The position numbers and the translations under genes are program-made. A stretch of DNA of 64,000 nt from Haematococcus lacustris (Eukaryota; Chlorophyta; Chlorophyceae; Chlamydomonadales; Haematococcaceae), in contig JASKMD010000021.1 in assembly GCA_030144725.1 (NCBI GenBank), forward strand, positions 186,001 to 250,000. The letters are read 5' to 3'. This document shows, in pieces, positions 42,886 through 54,477 of this stretch. Within the stretch, counting starts at the first letter, position 1; every line of letters begins with the position of its first letter. Below the pieces are notes generated by a model that saw nothing but the letters and a program-made list of their open reading frames with translations, did no database searches and was not told the origin of the DNA.

Positions 42886-44031
42886 ATGCTCCAATCATCT
42901 CAGCGCCAGAGCCTTCCCGATAACTTGATCCCTACCCTCGCTGTACACTTCATCCGAGCCGGGGCGGGTCGCGTGTTCAGCCGCCTCAGCAAGAAGTGCT
43001 GGGAGGCGTGCTTCCTATACTGCGATACCTTCAGCATCGACATCACCAGCGAAATCATCACCACCCACCTGTCTCCTGACGTGCTCGCGCTATTGCGTGG
43101 GCGTCAACATCCCCTGTGGCTAAGGCTCCAAATTCATTCACCACTCGGAGCGGCGCTTCATCGGTGCCGAGTGGACTGGGTGATTGGGCTCCTGGGGCGA
43201 TGTGAGGCCGTACAGAAGGTCTCGATCGGGTTCGGTCCCAAAACAGCGAAGGTGGAGCCATTTTGGAAGAGGCACTACGAGCAGCTACCAATTGGGGCTT
43301 GGTTGGGGGAGAGGCTGATGGCCAACTTCCCCAAGTGCCACCTGCTCACTTTCCCCGGCTTCGTCTTCAGATCTGCACAACTGGAGGCATTCATGCGCCA
43401 CAGTCTAATCGCAGAGCGCATCACCCACCTTAACATCTTCACCGGGGGCCATGATGGCTCCTTCAAGGACAACTGGCGGGCGTTTGAGGACATTGCGTTG
43501 AAGCTGACGTCCCTGTGGACAGTGTACCTTGGTCCCTTGCCCCATTCCCTACGTCAACGCCCTAGCAACCTCAGGGAACTGGGTGTCCGTCAGATGGCAA
43601 TCTCTCAAGCTGGCAACCTTCCAACCACCATTTCTGTGCTTCAGATAGAGCGCCTAGATGCCGTCCTCCCAGAGCCGGACTTGATGTCCCTGGCTCGAGG
43701 GGTGCAAGCACTCAGCACAGGGAGCTTTGAGAAGTTGAGGATCGGGGTGCTGGGCCTGTCCTTCACATGCAAGGATGGTGCAAGCCAGGCTTCCCTGGCA
43801 CCACTCATGCCGTTGGTGGGCCAGTTTGAGCGAGCGATTGTGGAGGTTGATGGGCTCAGTGCACAAGGGCCTGGTCTGATTGAGGGCGCCATTCACCACC
43901 TGCCTCCACTGTTGGCTGGGTGTGCTGGAGTCACGTTCATCGGGTGCACAAGGCCTCTTTACTGCTGGTCAGAGAACCTCTTCAAGCGCAGCCTGGCACC
44001 AGGTGGCACTGTGAGCTATCACGCAGAGTGA
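42886..44031 (+). CDS. F-box/LRR-like protein, paralogue 4
   Basis: 381 residues from MLQSSQRQSLPDNLIPTL at 42886. The frame is open back to 42724, but the start chosen aligns with the paralogues. LPDNLIPTLAVHFI...VFSRLSKKCWEACF is an F-box-like start. LRR-like repeats follow, then the GAWLGERLMANFPKC and YLGPLPHSLRQR blocks shared with paralogue 2. Intronless, unlike the neighbouring many-exon genes, which could mean spread by retroposition or tandem duplication. Confidence 0.55.
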   Translation: MLQSSQRQSLPDNLIPTLAVHFIRAGAGRVFSRLSKKCWEACFLYCDTFSIDITSEIITTHLSPDVLALLRGRQHPLWLRLQIHSPLGAALHRCRVDWVIGLLGRCEAVQKVSIGFGPKTAKVEPFWKRHYEQLPIGAWLGERLMANFPKCHLLTFPGFVFRSAQLEAFMRHSLIAERITHLNIFTGGHDGSFKDNWRAFEDIALKLTSLWTVYLGPLPHSLRQRPSNLRELGVRQMAISQAGNLPTTISVLQIERLDAVLPEPDLMSLARGVQALSTGSFEKLRIGVLGLSFTCKDGASQASLAPLMPLVGQFERAIVEVDGLSAQGPGLIEGAIHHLPPLLAGCAGVTFIGCTRPLYCWSENLFKRSLAPGGTVSYHAE

Positions 44032-44333
44032 CATGATGGGGCCTTGCACCAGCTATGCCAGGCAGGGGGACTCATGGGACAACAGTAGTGGGGTGCAACG
44101 TTGTTATGTGGCTTGCACCATGGTGTCGATGCTATGTGTGGCATAATGACATTTGGGACTACACTGACAGTGGACAATGTTGCTTGAGCTGTTGTTACAC
44201 GTGGAGGCTGTCACGGTGTGATGTCCAGTATATGACAATATATACCTCACCGGCTTGACTAAGATGTCGTAACCAAGGTGTAAATGATGTCATCATTAGC
44301 CGGCATCAGGGAGCACCATTATTACATTCTTGG
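44032..44333. other. Intergenic, convergent gene ends
   Basis: The 3' ends of paralogue 4 and the dioxygenase gene face each other here. Nothing else recognised. Confidence 0.5.
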
Positions 44334-45962
44334 TCAGGACTCAAAATGTTGGGGAGGCTGTGCAACCATCCTAGCCCTCTTGGCAGCCTTCACTTGCATG
44401 TCATGCTCCTCCTTCTCCTTCCTTGCCTCAGCCTCAGCCTTCTCAGCAGCCTCACTCACTGCCTGCTCCAATCCCTTGATGTGATGTGCTGGCAGCTCCC
44501 TGTCCCACTCAGGTCGGTAATGCAGGTCATACTCTTGCTGCTTTGGTGGCGTGTAAGGCGGCAAAGGCACCATGACATTCCTGTAGTTGTCAAACTCCTG
44601 CACCAATGGCCACCCATGACGTGGCTGCACTGTGGGCATGACATTCATGCAAAACTCCTTGCTCAGGCTGTGCACATAGGTGGTGGTACCTGACACAAAA
44701 CCTGGTGAGGAATAAAAGTGAATGCGGACACTAATGGTGTCAGGCTGCCCAACATCCCCAGCATGAAGCAAGTACCCCCTGATGCACACACATGACCCAG
44801 CCTCCACCTTCACCCTCTTTATGTACAGTTTAGGCATGCCCTTCAACTCTGCAGCATAGGCAGCCTTCTGGGCATCAGTGGACTTCTCCCCCCACAGTGC
44901 CTCAGCGTGTGCCTCCGTCACTAATACCCACTTCACACTGTTCTCACACAGCAGCAAGTAGAATGTCTGGATGGCAATGATGAACACCATGCCGTCACGG
45001 TGACGCTGGATGGCCTTAGGATCATGCCTGGCTCTGTCTAACTCAGCCTTCAATGATGCGCTGTCATTCAATGCGTTCGGTGCGACATCCACATGTGCCA
45101 CTTGTGCTTCAACAGTCCTATGTGCTTGATGCTTGGCGTAGGCGAACTTGTCCTGCTTCCCATAGTACACCACCTTCCTCATGTGCATGGGGTCATTGCC
45201 GATGATGGTGCCCCCCCTGATGGCACCCCCCGCTACCTTCTGGATGAACGGCATCAGTTTGCTCAAGTACAGTGTGGCCACCTCAACTGCCATGTGCAAA
45301 CGGCGTGTCAGCAGTTCTGCCTTGTCACCAGCCTCCTTCTTCATTGCCTCCCACTGACTATTCGCCCATGGGCTGGTCAACCCAGCTATCCTGGCACTAT
45401 CACTCAGTTTACCTTTGACACTTTTGGTGACAGTCATCTGCAGGCGCTGGCCAGTGCCAAAGTCCGTGCCCAGCCTGTTGCCCACGTCAGTCATGTTCCC
45501 CTCGTCGTCAAAGGTGCCCTCCTTGAAGATGACCTCTGCAAACTGGATCACTAAGAACAGCAACGCCCACAGCAACTTGGGGAATCGGCTGGGGTGCAGC
45601 CGCTCTGGCAGGCGCATCTTGGCAAACCCCTTCTGCTCTACCTCCCTAGCAAATGCGATGCGCTGCTCCTCACTGTCCACATCATGCACATCTGGGTGTA
45701 TGGGGTCAAAGTCAGGGAGCTTCCACACTGTGTCGGGCTTTAGTGGGGGGGTGTTGGCCTCATCACAAGCCTGCAGCGTGTGGAAGGGTGGACAACAATC
45801 GACGTGTGCCATGGCATTTATTGTGTCGGTGCTATCCATGCTACATAAGCGCGGCCTCACCTCTTTACCCGACTTCACGCGTGGTGCTCTCCCCTTCACA
45901 GCCCCTACAGCTGGGTTGAGCGTGCCCTGTGCCTGCACAACAGTCCAAGCACTTGCGTCCAT
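44334..45962 (-). CDS. Putative 2-oxoglutarate/Fe(II) dioxygenase
   Basis: 542 residues in one exon from the ATG at 45962. The C-terminal half shows an HxD in AQVAHVDVAPN (residues about 290-292), a second His in GSCVCIRGYLLHAGD (about 400) and an Arg 14 residues later in DTISVRIHFYSS (about 414). HxD-(n)-H-(~14)-R is the metal- and oxoglutarate-binding pattern of the double-stranded beta-helix oxygenases. The N-terminal half (to about 280) is Lys-rich and matches nothing I know. The substrate could be DNA, RNA or protein; kinship to TET/JBP enzymes is possible but not shown. It follows the OTU-Ulp1 gene on the same strand, and an upstream acceptor-like TGTCTCAG at about 45980 leaves open that it is that gene's last exon. 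Confidence 0.5.
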   Translation of the reverse strand: MDASAWTVVQAQGTLNPAVGAVKGRAPRVKSGKEVRPRLCSMDSTDTINAMAHVDCCPPFHTLQACDEANTPPLKPDTVWKLPDFDPIHPDVHDVDSEEQRIAFAREVEQKGFAKMRLPERLHPSRFPKLLWALLFLVIQFAEVIFKEGTFDDEGNMTDVGNRLGTDFGTGQRLQMTVTKSVKGKLSDSARIAGLTSPWANSQWEAMKKEAGDKAELLTRRLHMAVEVATLYLSKLMPFIQKVAGGAIRGGTIIGNDPMHMRKVVYYGKQDKFAYAKHQAHRTVEAQVAHVDVAPNALNDSASLKAELDRARHDPKAIQRHRDGMVFIIAIQTFYLLLCENSVKWVLVTEAHAEALWGEKSTDAQKAAYAAELKGMPKLYIKRVKVEAGSCVCIRGYLLHAGDVGQPDTISVRIHFYSSPGFVSGTTTYVHSLSKEFCMNVMPTVQPRHGWPLVQEFDNYRNVMVPLPPYTPPKQQEYDLHYRPEWDRELPAHHIKGLEQAVSEAAEKAEAEARKEKEEHDMQVKAAKRARMVAQPPQHFES

Positions 45963-46159
45963 GTAGCACTTATCACCTGAGACACCAGAGGTCCAGCATA
46001 TGTACCTCTAGCATTTGTGTTAACCCATGCAACCCACCTGGGAGGCCGATGCAGCTGCCCTCTTTGGCCTGTTAGGGCCCTGGCTCTGGACCTGCAGCAT
46101 GGTAGCACACATGGCATATGGAAGGCACGTTGGTGGGTGCATGGGCAGGCCATGGCCAG

Positions 46160-49100
46160 TCCACTCACTGCCGCAGCTTGTGTATCCAGGGTGTCCGCCT
46201 CCTCTTCCCCCATGGAGCTGGTTGACAAAGAAGGTAACTGCATGCAGAAGGTGAGCAGCTTCATCTCAGCAACATCCTAATCTATGCGGTGTGTGTCGTG
46301 GTGTGAGCTTCCGTTACCACGTTACAAGTATGGAACACTCACCCGGTCTTTGGCTTTGGCGCCGCCTCTGGCTCTGCTGCCTCTGCCTCTGCCTCCGCCC
46401 CTGAGCCTGCCCTTGCCCCGTGGGCCCTTCACCGCACTTACTTTAACTGGCTCCTGCATGGGCCATGTGTACATATCACGGGGGTCCACCATGCGTCAGT
46501 GCCTTAGCTACCAGCACAGTAGCGCACCATGCCCATAACGTTTGTATGGCTCACCTCGTGCGTCAGCTCCTCGGAAGCCGGGAGCTCCGAATCATCGTCT
46601 GACGCCTGCTTGGGTGGCAGCGCCTGCAATGCATGGCAGTGACGTTTTGAGGTCAGCCACAAGTGAGACCTATTCATGCGTCATGCCTATGTCACAAGGG
46701 GGGCTCACCTCATCGTCATCGACAGCGAGTGACCCAAAGTACCCGGTGCCAGCAATGGCTGGGTGGCCTGGCTTCTGCAAGTCAAGCGATTGAAGACCAT
46801 ACAAGTGATGGCTGGCAACCCTGTTGCTCTGTGTGGTATCTGATAGCACTTCCTACCTCCCCTATGCTTGGCGCCTGTGTCTGCTCAGGGGGCTCCCGTG
46901 GGCGCTTCAGTGGGTTGTCAAGCTGGCTGTCAGGGATGGGCTCTGTGTCCTGGCTGGCAGGGATGGGCGCATCGGCCTGCATCCGCCATGTGCATCAGTC
47001 GAGCACAACTGTCCAGGCAAGTATGGTGTGATTGGGCCGTGTGTCTACATGCATGCCAAGCATTACATATGATCTGACATACCACTGCAGCCGCCTGTTT
47101 CTGGCCGGGGTCTTCTTGGCTGTCAAGGATGGTCACGACCTGGTCAAGGGTCTTCTGTTCCTGCATCCCAGGTTCAAGTGAGCTGTAAAAAGTGGTGTTC
47201 AACGAGCCATGTCCTTGGTACAGGTGCGGTTGGTATTGTCTCTGCCTAATATACCCACCTCCTGAGTGCACAAGTCAATCATGGTGGGGTTGGGGTCAGG
47301 TACATATGGTCCGGGTGGGGGCAGCGAGGCAAAGTCAGGGAAGTCCTCTTTGTAGGGCGCCACCTGCACACTCATGGCGTGTCGCAAGAGTGACACTGGT
47401 TGTGGTGATAGGTTATCCAATGCAGGGCACCGAGCTCACCAATGTGGTCCACCCTGACTCGGCACTCAGCGTCTTCAACAGGGTAGGCCGGAGTTTGGCT
47501 ACCTCCGCCTCAGTGATGGTGAGTCTGGTCACAAAGGATGGGCCCCTGCATCCATACTCATCACGTTGCATGAGTCCCCGGACGCCCATGCACTGCATTG
47601 ATGCACGCTGTTTGTATTGCCATCCTGCAGGCCTCCACTCTCACCTTGTCATGTACATGTCCCTGCACAGGTGCTCCATGGCCAGGATGATCCTGTCACC
47701 ACATGTGGTACCATCACGCTGACGATCCACTGCGCCAATGATGTACCTCCACTCGCTCACACCCAACACCCCTGAGCACCAGCGCCGGATGCGATCCCAG
47801 TGCCGGACATCCAGGCCGCCGGGCTTCTGTACCAGTGATACATGCACCACCAACAAGTCAGTGAGGGAAGTCGTATTCACGAGTGTTCAGTGAGCTGTCA
47901 GCATCGATATGCTGTTGGTGTACAGGAGGGTACAACCCACCGGCAAGCTGTCCCACAACACAAGGATGCCCCTCTTGGGGTAGGCCACCACCAGCACCCA
48001 GTGTTGCTCGTTGATGTTCAGCGGCAGCAGCAGGGCGTTAACATCCGACCACTGACGAAACCCCCTGGACTTCAACCACATGTCCTCATGTCTGGATGGC
48101 CGTGCGTAGCGGCTGTAGTCTACTGGATTGTTGTCGGCCTTCAGCAGATTGCATGTCATCCAGATGTCACAGATCATGAACGACCTTTCACGGCCATACT
48201 CCACCTGCAACGCACCACGTAGTGACAGCCAGAAGACCTCGTACCAGTACACTGTGTCGTGCATGACAGCTACACCTGGGTGGCCAGGCTGTACATTCCC
48301 TACCGTCAACCTGGCTGCAGCAACATCGATCTCTAAGGTGCCCAGGTAATGTGGATATGGCGAATTTGGAGACAGGCGACGCAATGCTTCAGCGTCACAT
48401 TGTCTGGAAATCTTCAACACCTGCGACAAATACCACAGCCATGTTTGTATGTAACTCATGCACCCGTGTTGGCCATGACATGTACTCACCAAGACAGCCA
48501 GGTAACCTTGACCATATCACGTACCCACCCTGCCCTCAGCTCATACCTGGGCTGCGTCAAATGGTACAGAGTCGTCCACCCCTTTGACTGGCCCTGCCAC
48601 CAGCTGTCCAGCCTGGTACAGGTCTGTCGTGGTCATTGCAACAGCGGTGGCACAGTTGGCCACATGAACCACCATCTGGCACAGTTGCTCTGCCTTCACA
48701 CCTGCAATGGTACGTATGGGCATGCATCCACATGCGCTTATGTGAATCTGTGTCTACGTGTGCATGTAAATACATGACATGCAGACATGCTGACGTTCCA
48801 CAGTCAATGAAATGTCCAAATTAATAATCCCGGCCTTTCAGCTGTTGCTTAATCGTTACCTGATGGTATTGGTGCAGGAGCTGGCGCCACTGCCCCTGCC
48901 GCTGCCCCTGCCACTGCCGCTGCCCCTGCCCCTGCCCATGGCCCTGCCCCTACCCCTACCCCTGCCCCTACCCTTGGCCAAGCCCCCCGCCCTGCCCCTG
49001 GCCAAGCCCCTGGCCAAGCCCCTGGCTTTGGCCCTGCCCCTGCCCCTGCCCCAGCCCTCGGCCATGCCCCTGCCCCTGCCCCTGCCCCTGCCCCTGCCCC

Positions 49101-51854
49101 TGCCCCTGCCCCTGCCCCTGCCCCTGCCCCTGCCCCTGCCCCTGCCCCTGCCCCTACCCTCGCTGCTGCCCCTGCCCCTGGTCTGGTCTTTGCTGAATCC
49201 TTTGTCAGCCTGGCTGCTAGCCTGGCTTGTAACATAGGCGATGTCCCTGCTGTCCATGCAGCTCCCACTTCCGCTGCCGCCTCATCTGCTGCGGGTGGTG
49301 AGGGTCCAGTTGCAGTTGTTGCTGCTGCTGCCGCTGCTGCTGCTGCTGCAGCTGTTGTGAGTAGCGGTGCTGGTGCTGGCAGTGGTGCTACTGCTGGTGG
49401 AGCCGCTGCTGCTGGGGGTGCTGCAGGTGCTGCTGCTGCTGCTGCTGCTATGAGTAGCGGTGCTCGTGCTGGCAGTGGTGCTGCTGCTGGTGGGGCCGCT
49501 GCTGCTGGGGGGGCCGCTGCTGCTGGGGGTGCTGCATGGGATGGTAGTGCTGCTGCCACAGGTGGGGGTGCTGCTATGGCTGCCGCATATGTGGCTGGTG
49601 GTGAGCGGGGAGAGGCTGTTACGCGGGTGGGGGATGATGCTGCTGTTGCTAAGTGGGGAGGCGGGAGTGACGGAGGTGGGGCTGCTACTGGCAGTGCTGC
49701 TGACACCCTTGGTGTGGCCAGGGTGGAAGCAGCTGCCCCTGTGTGACCACTGGATGCTGGCGTCTGTGATGAGTCGCAGCGCTTTGTACCAGGGCACTGG
49801 ATATCGTTGATCTGCAACACCATGCAGCAACCAAGCAATGCAGGCCATGTTCCAAGTTTTGCCCCAAGCATGAAGCCTGTGTTGCTACAAGGGACGGCCC
49901 AGCTGTAAGTTGCCCCATTGCTTTGTTTACCTCCTCAGCCACCTCCAGCAGGTCCAGCTCTCCGGCGCGCAGGCGGGTGCCATCTTCACGCCCTATCACC
50001 AAAAAATGGTTGTTGTTGCGCATCAACAAGTACATGGCTTCACCGTCTTCACCAGCTTTGTAGCCTGGTGGCCTGAGGCTGGCCACCTGCTCAGTGGACA
50101 GGCCAAAACGATCATTGTGGGGGCCCTGGGCATACCATGGCCGATCCATGTGCCGCCCCTTATCCAGGAAGTACAGAGGCACGCCCCTCAACATGCTGTG
50201 TAGCGCTAACACAGTGACGTCGGCCCAGGCACGCTGCGGTGCAACGTGAGAAGTATACCAAATGTCAATTGGTACCGGCTCTGCTGAGTTTTGCAGGTGG
50301 GCAGTGTGCTCCATGAGCACTTCCAGCTGAGATGGACACTCTTTTGCCGCCACCAGCTCCTTGTACTTCTTCACAAGGTTCTCAATAAACACCACTGTGG
50401 CCGCACGCTCTTCCTCATGTGCCTGTTAACACAACAAAAATGCACATGGAACAGAACCCTCCGTCACATCAAGTTCGACTCGGAGCCAAGCACCTCTATA
50501 CATGAATAAATCAACAAATTAAAACATCTGGGCATTAGCAGTGAAGGACATAGCATGTGCAACCCACAGCCATGGCTAATCTACGCTGAAATCACTCGCC
50601 TGTGCACCGAGGCGACCTTGCGTCACGCATGCGGCGTGAAAGTAACAATTGCCATCACCTGGCACGTTGAACAGAGTGAGCCTCCTCTTCGTCAACACTC
50701 TGAGCGGGAAACCCTTGATAGTACCAGAGGTGAACTCAGCAGTGTGCCTCAGTAGGGGCATGCCGCTCTGCTGCGAGCAAGGCTGCTGCTGCAGGGATGG
50801 AGGTCTGATGATAGGCGGTGGCTTGCTGGTGAGAGACTGGGCGGGTGAGCTGCGGGCTGTGGGCAGGTACGGGGGGTGGAGGGGTGCTGCGGGCTGGCGC
50901 ACGTGGCTGGGCTGGGCTGAGCTGGGCTGGGCTGAGCTGGGCTGGGCTGGGCTGGGCTGGGCTGGGCTGGGCAGGGCTAAGGGCTGGCGAGTGGGGCTGA
51001 GAGGGGCTGCAAGCTTTGGCAGGGCGCTGGGACCTGCAGGCGCTCTGGCACTGTTGGCAGGGGCGGATGAGGGCAGGTGAGCCAAATAGGAGTAGGTTGC
51101 TTGGGTATGGGAAGGCCCCTGCATACAAACCCACCGAGATACCGACACATGCATGGAGCTGCTAGCACAGACATAAGGCGTGCATGTCCATGGGAACATG
51201 TACAAACCTTGGCCAAACTGCGTGAGGTTGCAGTTGTACGCCAGCTGCTTGAAGGGAAGTATTGCTCCATGCATTCTACAGCCTGCTGCTGGTGCTTCAT
51301 AATATTCTTGGCTGCAGCATCGTTCCTTTGGGGCATGTTCTTACCATCCTTATCTGCGACCACAATTACATGACACACTCAAAGCAAGGCATGCATCATA
51401 AAGACCAGTGCGTGGGGCGCAAAGGTAACTCACAGGTCTGGTAGTAAAGGTATAGCCTAGCCAACACCAAAGAGATGTGCTCGGGTGCTTCAGCAGGGAG
51501 GTGCGCATCCCCTGTGCTGCCAGGTTGCTCAACCCTGCGCTCAGAGCAACTGTTGCAGGCTACCAAATGATCAAGCCTACATGATGATGGAACTCACGCC
51601 TTGATCATGGTCCTCAGCCTCTCCAGAGGCCAATCTCTCTTGAGCCCAAGGCCCACATCCGTCCTGACCAGGATGATGAGAGCACCCATCAGGGCCCGGG
51701 AATCGGTGTTCAACTCATTCTGCAAGGCAAAGCGAACAATTGACATGATGCACACGACCAACAGACAGGTGGACACGCAAGCACTAACCCAGCGGAACCA
51801 AGGTCGCCAGCGAGCCTGAATGCAGGCTCGCACGCGGTCCTCCAGTCGCGTCAT
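46160..51854 (-). CDS. Many-exon protein with OTU and Ulp1 (C48) cysteine-protease domains
   Basis: Exons on the minus strand, borders approximate: MTRLEDRVRACIQARWRPWF (from 51854), NELNTDSRALMGALI, VEQPGSTGDAHLPAE, DKDGKNMPQRNDAAAKN, and a Pro/Ser-rich exon ending VPGDGNCYFHAAC (about 50660), which is the OTU catalytic Cys motif. The next exon (50424 to about 49890) ends the domain with MRNNNHFLVIG, the OTU His. A long Ala/Pro or RG-rich low-complexity exon follows. Then come VKAEQLCQMVVHVAN and the Ulp1 domain: ALLLPLNINEQHWVLVVA (His), ILVLWDSLP (Asp), an intron, then VDRQRDGTTCGDRIILAMEHL (Gln and Cys, about 47700). Acidic and RG-rich C-terminal exons reach about 46160. The families cleave ubiquitin and SUMO respectively. 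Whether it is one or two genes is uncertain. Confidence 0.7.
48885..49172. repeat. (CCCCTG)n hexanucleotide tract in the OTU-Ulp1 gene
   Basis: Imperfect then near-perfect CCCCTG units. On the minus strand they read as Gly-Arg or Ala-Gly repeats depending on frame, so the coding frame through this tract cannot be chosen by eye. Confidence 0.85.
49325..49560. repeat. GCTGCTGGTG triplet-rich tract in the OTU-Ulp1 gene
   Basis: Imperfect repeats of GCTGCTGGGGGTGCTGC, including two related 80-bp blocks around GAGTAGCGGTGCTxGTGCTGGCAGTGG. Ala/Ser/Thr-rich in the minus frames. Confidence 0.7.
50900..50985 (-). repeat. GGGCTGGGCTGAGCT repeat in an OTU exon
   Basis: About 16 GGGCT/GAGCT pentamers; on the minus strand they encode a Pro-Ser-Pro-Ala-Gln linker before the OTU domain. 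Confidence 0.8.
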
Positions 51855-51930
51855 GCTTTGATTGGCTGTACGGGAAAGAAACAAGGCACGCACGGGATAT
51901 GACAAGACGATAGGCACAGTGAGTTCGCCG

Positions 51931-51972
51931 CCACTCACAGGAATTAGCAGCCATAACTGCGCAGTATCCATG
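51931..51972 (+). repeat. Left terminal inverted repeat of the satellite-armed element
   Basis: CCACTCACAGGAATTAGCA then about 24 further bases matching the right end with a few changes; also present at 29165 in copy 1. Confidence 0.85.
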
Positions 51973-52048
51973 GTAACTGCGCTGTTTTTCATGATACTGC
52001 GCTGCTTATCATGGATACTGCGCTGCTTATCATGGATACTGCGCTGTA

Positions 52049-52662
52049 ATCCATGGATACTGCTCTGTCAACCATGGATACTGCTCAGTCAACCATGGAT
52101 ACTGCTCAGTTTACCATGGATACTGCTCAGTTTACCATGGATACTGCTCAGTCAACTATGGATACTGCTCAGTTTACCATGGATACTGCTCAGTCAACCA
52201 TGGATACTGCTCAGTCAACCATGGATACTGCTCAGTCAACTATAGATACTGCTCAGTCAACCATGGATACTGCGCAGTCAACCATGGATACTGCTCAGTC
52301 AACCATGGATACTGCTCAGTCAACCATGGATACTGCTCAGTCAACCATGGATACTGCTCAGTCAACTATAGATACTGCTCAGTTTACCATGGATACTGCT
52401 CAGTCAACCATGGATACTGCTCAGTCAACCATGGATACTGCTCAGTCAACTATAGATACTGCTCAGTCAACCATGGATACTGCGCAGTCAACCATGGATA
52501 CTGCTCAGTCAACCATGGATACTGCTCAGTCAACCATGGATACTGCTCAGTCAACCATGGATACTGCTCAGTCAACCATGGATACTGCTCAGTCAACCAT
52601 GGATACTGCTCAGTCAACCATGGATGCTGCTCAGTCAACCATGGATACTGCGCTGTCGTCTA
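52049..52662 (+). repeat. 21-bp satellite array A2
   Basis: About 29 copies of ACCATGGATACTGCTCAGTCA, the same unit as array A1 but about one third shorter overall. Confidence 0.95.
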
Positions 52663-53297
52663 TGGATACCTCGTTGTCGACTAAGGATACTGCTCAGGTG
52701 GCGACATCATTTGCTATTGTGTCCCTGCAACGCCATTATGGTTATGCGCGTGTGTACCATGCTCTGGCGCAACTCTGTTGCACAACTTCCTTCTTTTCTA
52801 AGACAAGCTACAGACTCAGGGCTACCAAAGGGGGGGGAGGGTAGGGGGGACGCCACTTCTTTGGCTTGATGGTGGGAGCAGGCCGCGCCCCAGGCGGTAT
52901 AGCTCTCACTTAATGCACGCCGGTGAATACCGGAGTAGTCTTCTTCTTCTTCTTCTTCCTTCTTTTCTCTACTGTGTGTTGTGTGGGTTGGTGTGACAGC
53001 GGTTATTGCTGATGATGATGGTTAACCTCCTGTTGATGCCGCAAGCCTATTCCTGCCCTTGATGAAGTCCGTGTAAACCTTAACCCATGTTGCCTGCGTC
53101 CAGATGATGGGATACTTACTATTACTGTTGGCTGGGCTCTTTCACTGTGTGGCTCTTACACACGTCATCAGGCTCAATTACCAGCATCATAAACATGAAC
53201 AACGACAACATCATGAGAAACAACGACATCATGACCAGCTAGCCTACCACCACCACACCAACATCACCACACAAGGCAACTTGAGCAGCAACAACAT
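52663..53297 (+). other. Unique arm segment of copy 2
   Basis: Nearly identical to 30168-30800 of copy 1. No gene recognised. Confidence 0.7.
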
Positions 53298-54477
53298 CCA
53301 TGTGGCTACTGCTCTGTTGCCATGTGGCTACTGCTCTGTATCCATGTGGCTACTGCTCTGTTGCCATGTGGCTACTGCGCAGTATGTATGTGGCTACTGC
53401 TCTGTTGCCATGTGGTTACTGCTCTGTTACCATGTGGTTACTGCGCTGTTACCATGTGGCTACTGCTCTGTATCCATGTGGCTACTGCTCTGCAGCCATG
53501 TGGCTACTGCGCAGTATCCATGTGGCTACTGCTCTGTTGCCATGTGGCTACTGCTCTGTTGCCATGTGGCTACTGCTTTGTTGCCATGTGGCTACTGCTC
53601 TGTATCCATGTGGCTACTGCTCTGTTACCATGTGGCTACTGCTCTGTTACCATGTGGCTACTGCTCTGTTACCATGTGGCTACTGCTCTGTTACCATGTG
53701 GCTACTGCTCTGCAGCCATGTGGCTACTGCGCAGTATCCATGTGGCTACTGCTCTGTTGCCATGTGGCTACTGCTCTGTTACCATGTGGCTACTGCGCTG
53801 TTACCATGTGGCAACTGCTCTGTTACCATGTGGCTACTGCTCTGTTACCATGTGGCTACTGCTCTGTTACCATGTGGTTACTGCTCTGCAGCCATGTGGC
53901 TACTGCGCAGTATCCATGTGGCTACTGCTCTGTTGCCATGTGGCTACTGCTCTGTTACCATGTGGCTACTGCGCTGTTACCATGTGGCTACTGCTCTGTA
54001 TCCATGTGGCTACTGCTCTGTTACCATGTGGCTACTGCTCTGTTACCATGTGGCTACTGCTCTGTTACCATGTGGCTACTGCTCTGCAGCCATGTGGCTA
54101 CTGCGCAGTATCCATGTGGCTACTGCTCTGTTGCCATGTGGCTACTGCTCTGTTGCCATGTGGCTACTGCGCAGTATCCATGTGGCAACTGCTCTGTTAC
54201 CATGTGGCTACTGCTCTGTTACCATGTGGCTACTGCTCTGTTACCATGTGGCTACTGCTCTGCAGCCATGTGGCTACTGCGCAGTATCCATGTGGCTACT
54301 GCTCTGTTGCCATGTGGCTACTGCTCTGTTGCCATGTGGCTACTGCTCTGTTGCCATGTGGCTACTGCTCTGTTGCCATGTGGCTACTGCGCAGTATCCA
54401 TGTGGCTACTGCTCTGTTACCATGTGGCTACTGCTCTGCAGCCATGTGGCTACTGCTCTGTTGCCATGTGGCTACTT
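53298..54477 (+). repeat. 22-bp satellite array B2
   Basis: About 53 copies of CATGTGGCTACTGCTCTGTTGC with GTTACC, GTATCC and GCAGCC variants. All three forward frames stay open because 22 is not a multiple of three and no phase contains a stop. Confidence 0.95.

Noticed and set aside
44334..45962. Firm assignment of the dioxygenase as a TET/JBP DNA-modifying enzyme
   Set aside because: Only the generic HxD...H...R pattern is visible; TET/JBP-specific features cannot be confirmed by eye.
48812..49237. Plus-strand Leu/Pro repeat frame
   Set aside because: Translation of the CCCCTG hexamer tract; the neighbouring spliced gene is on the minus strand.
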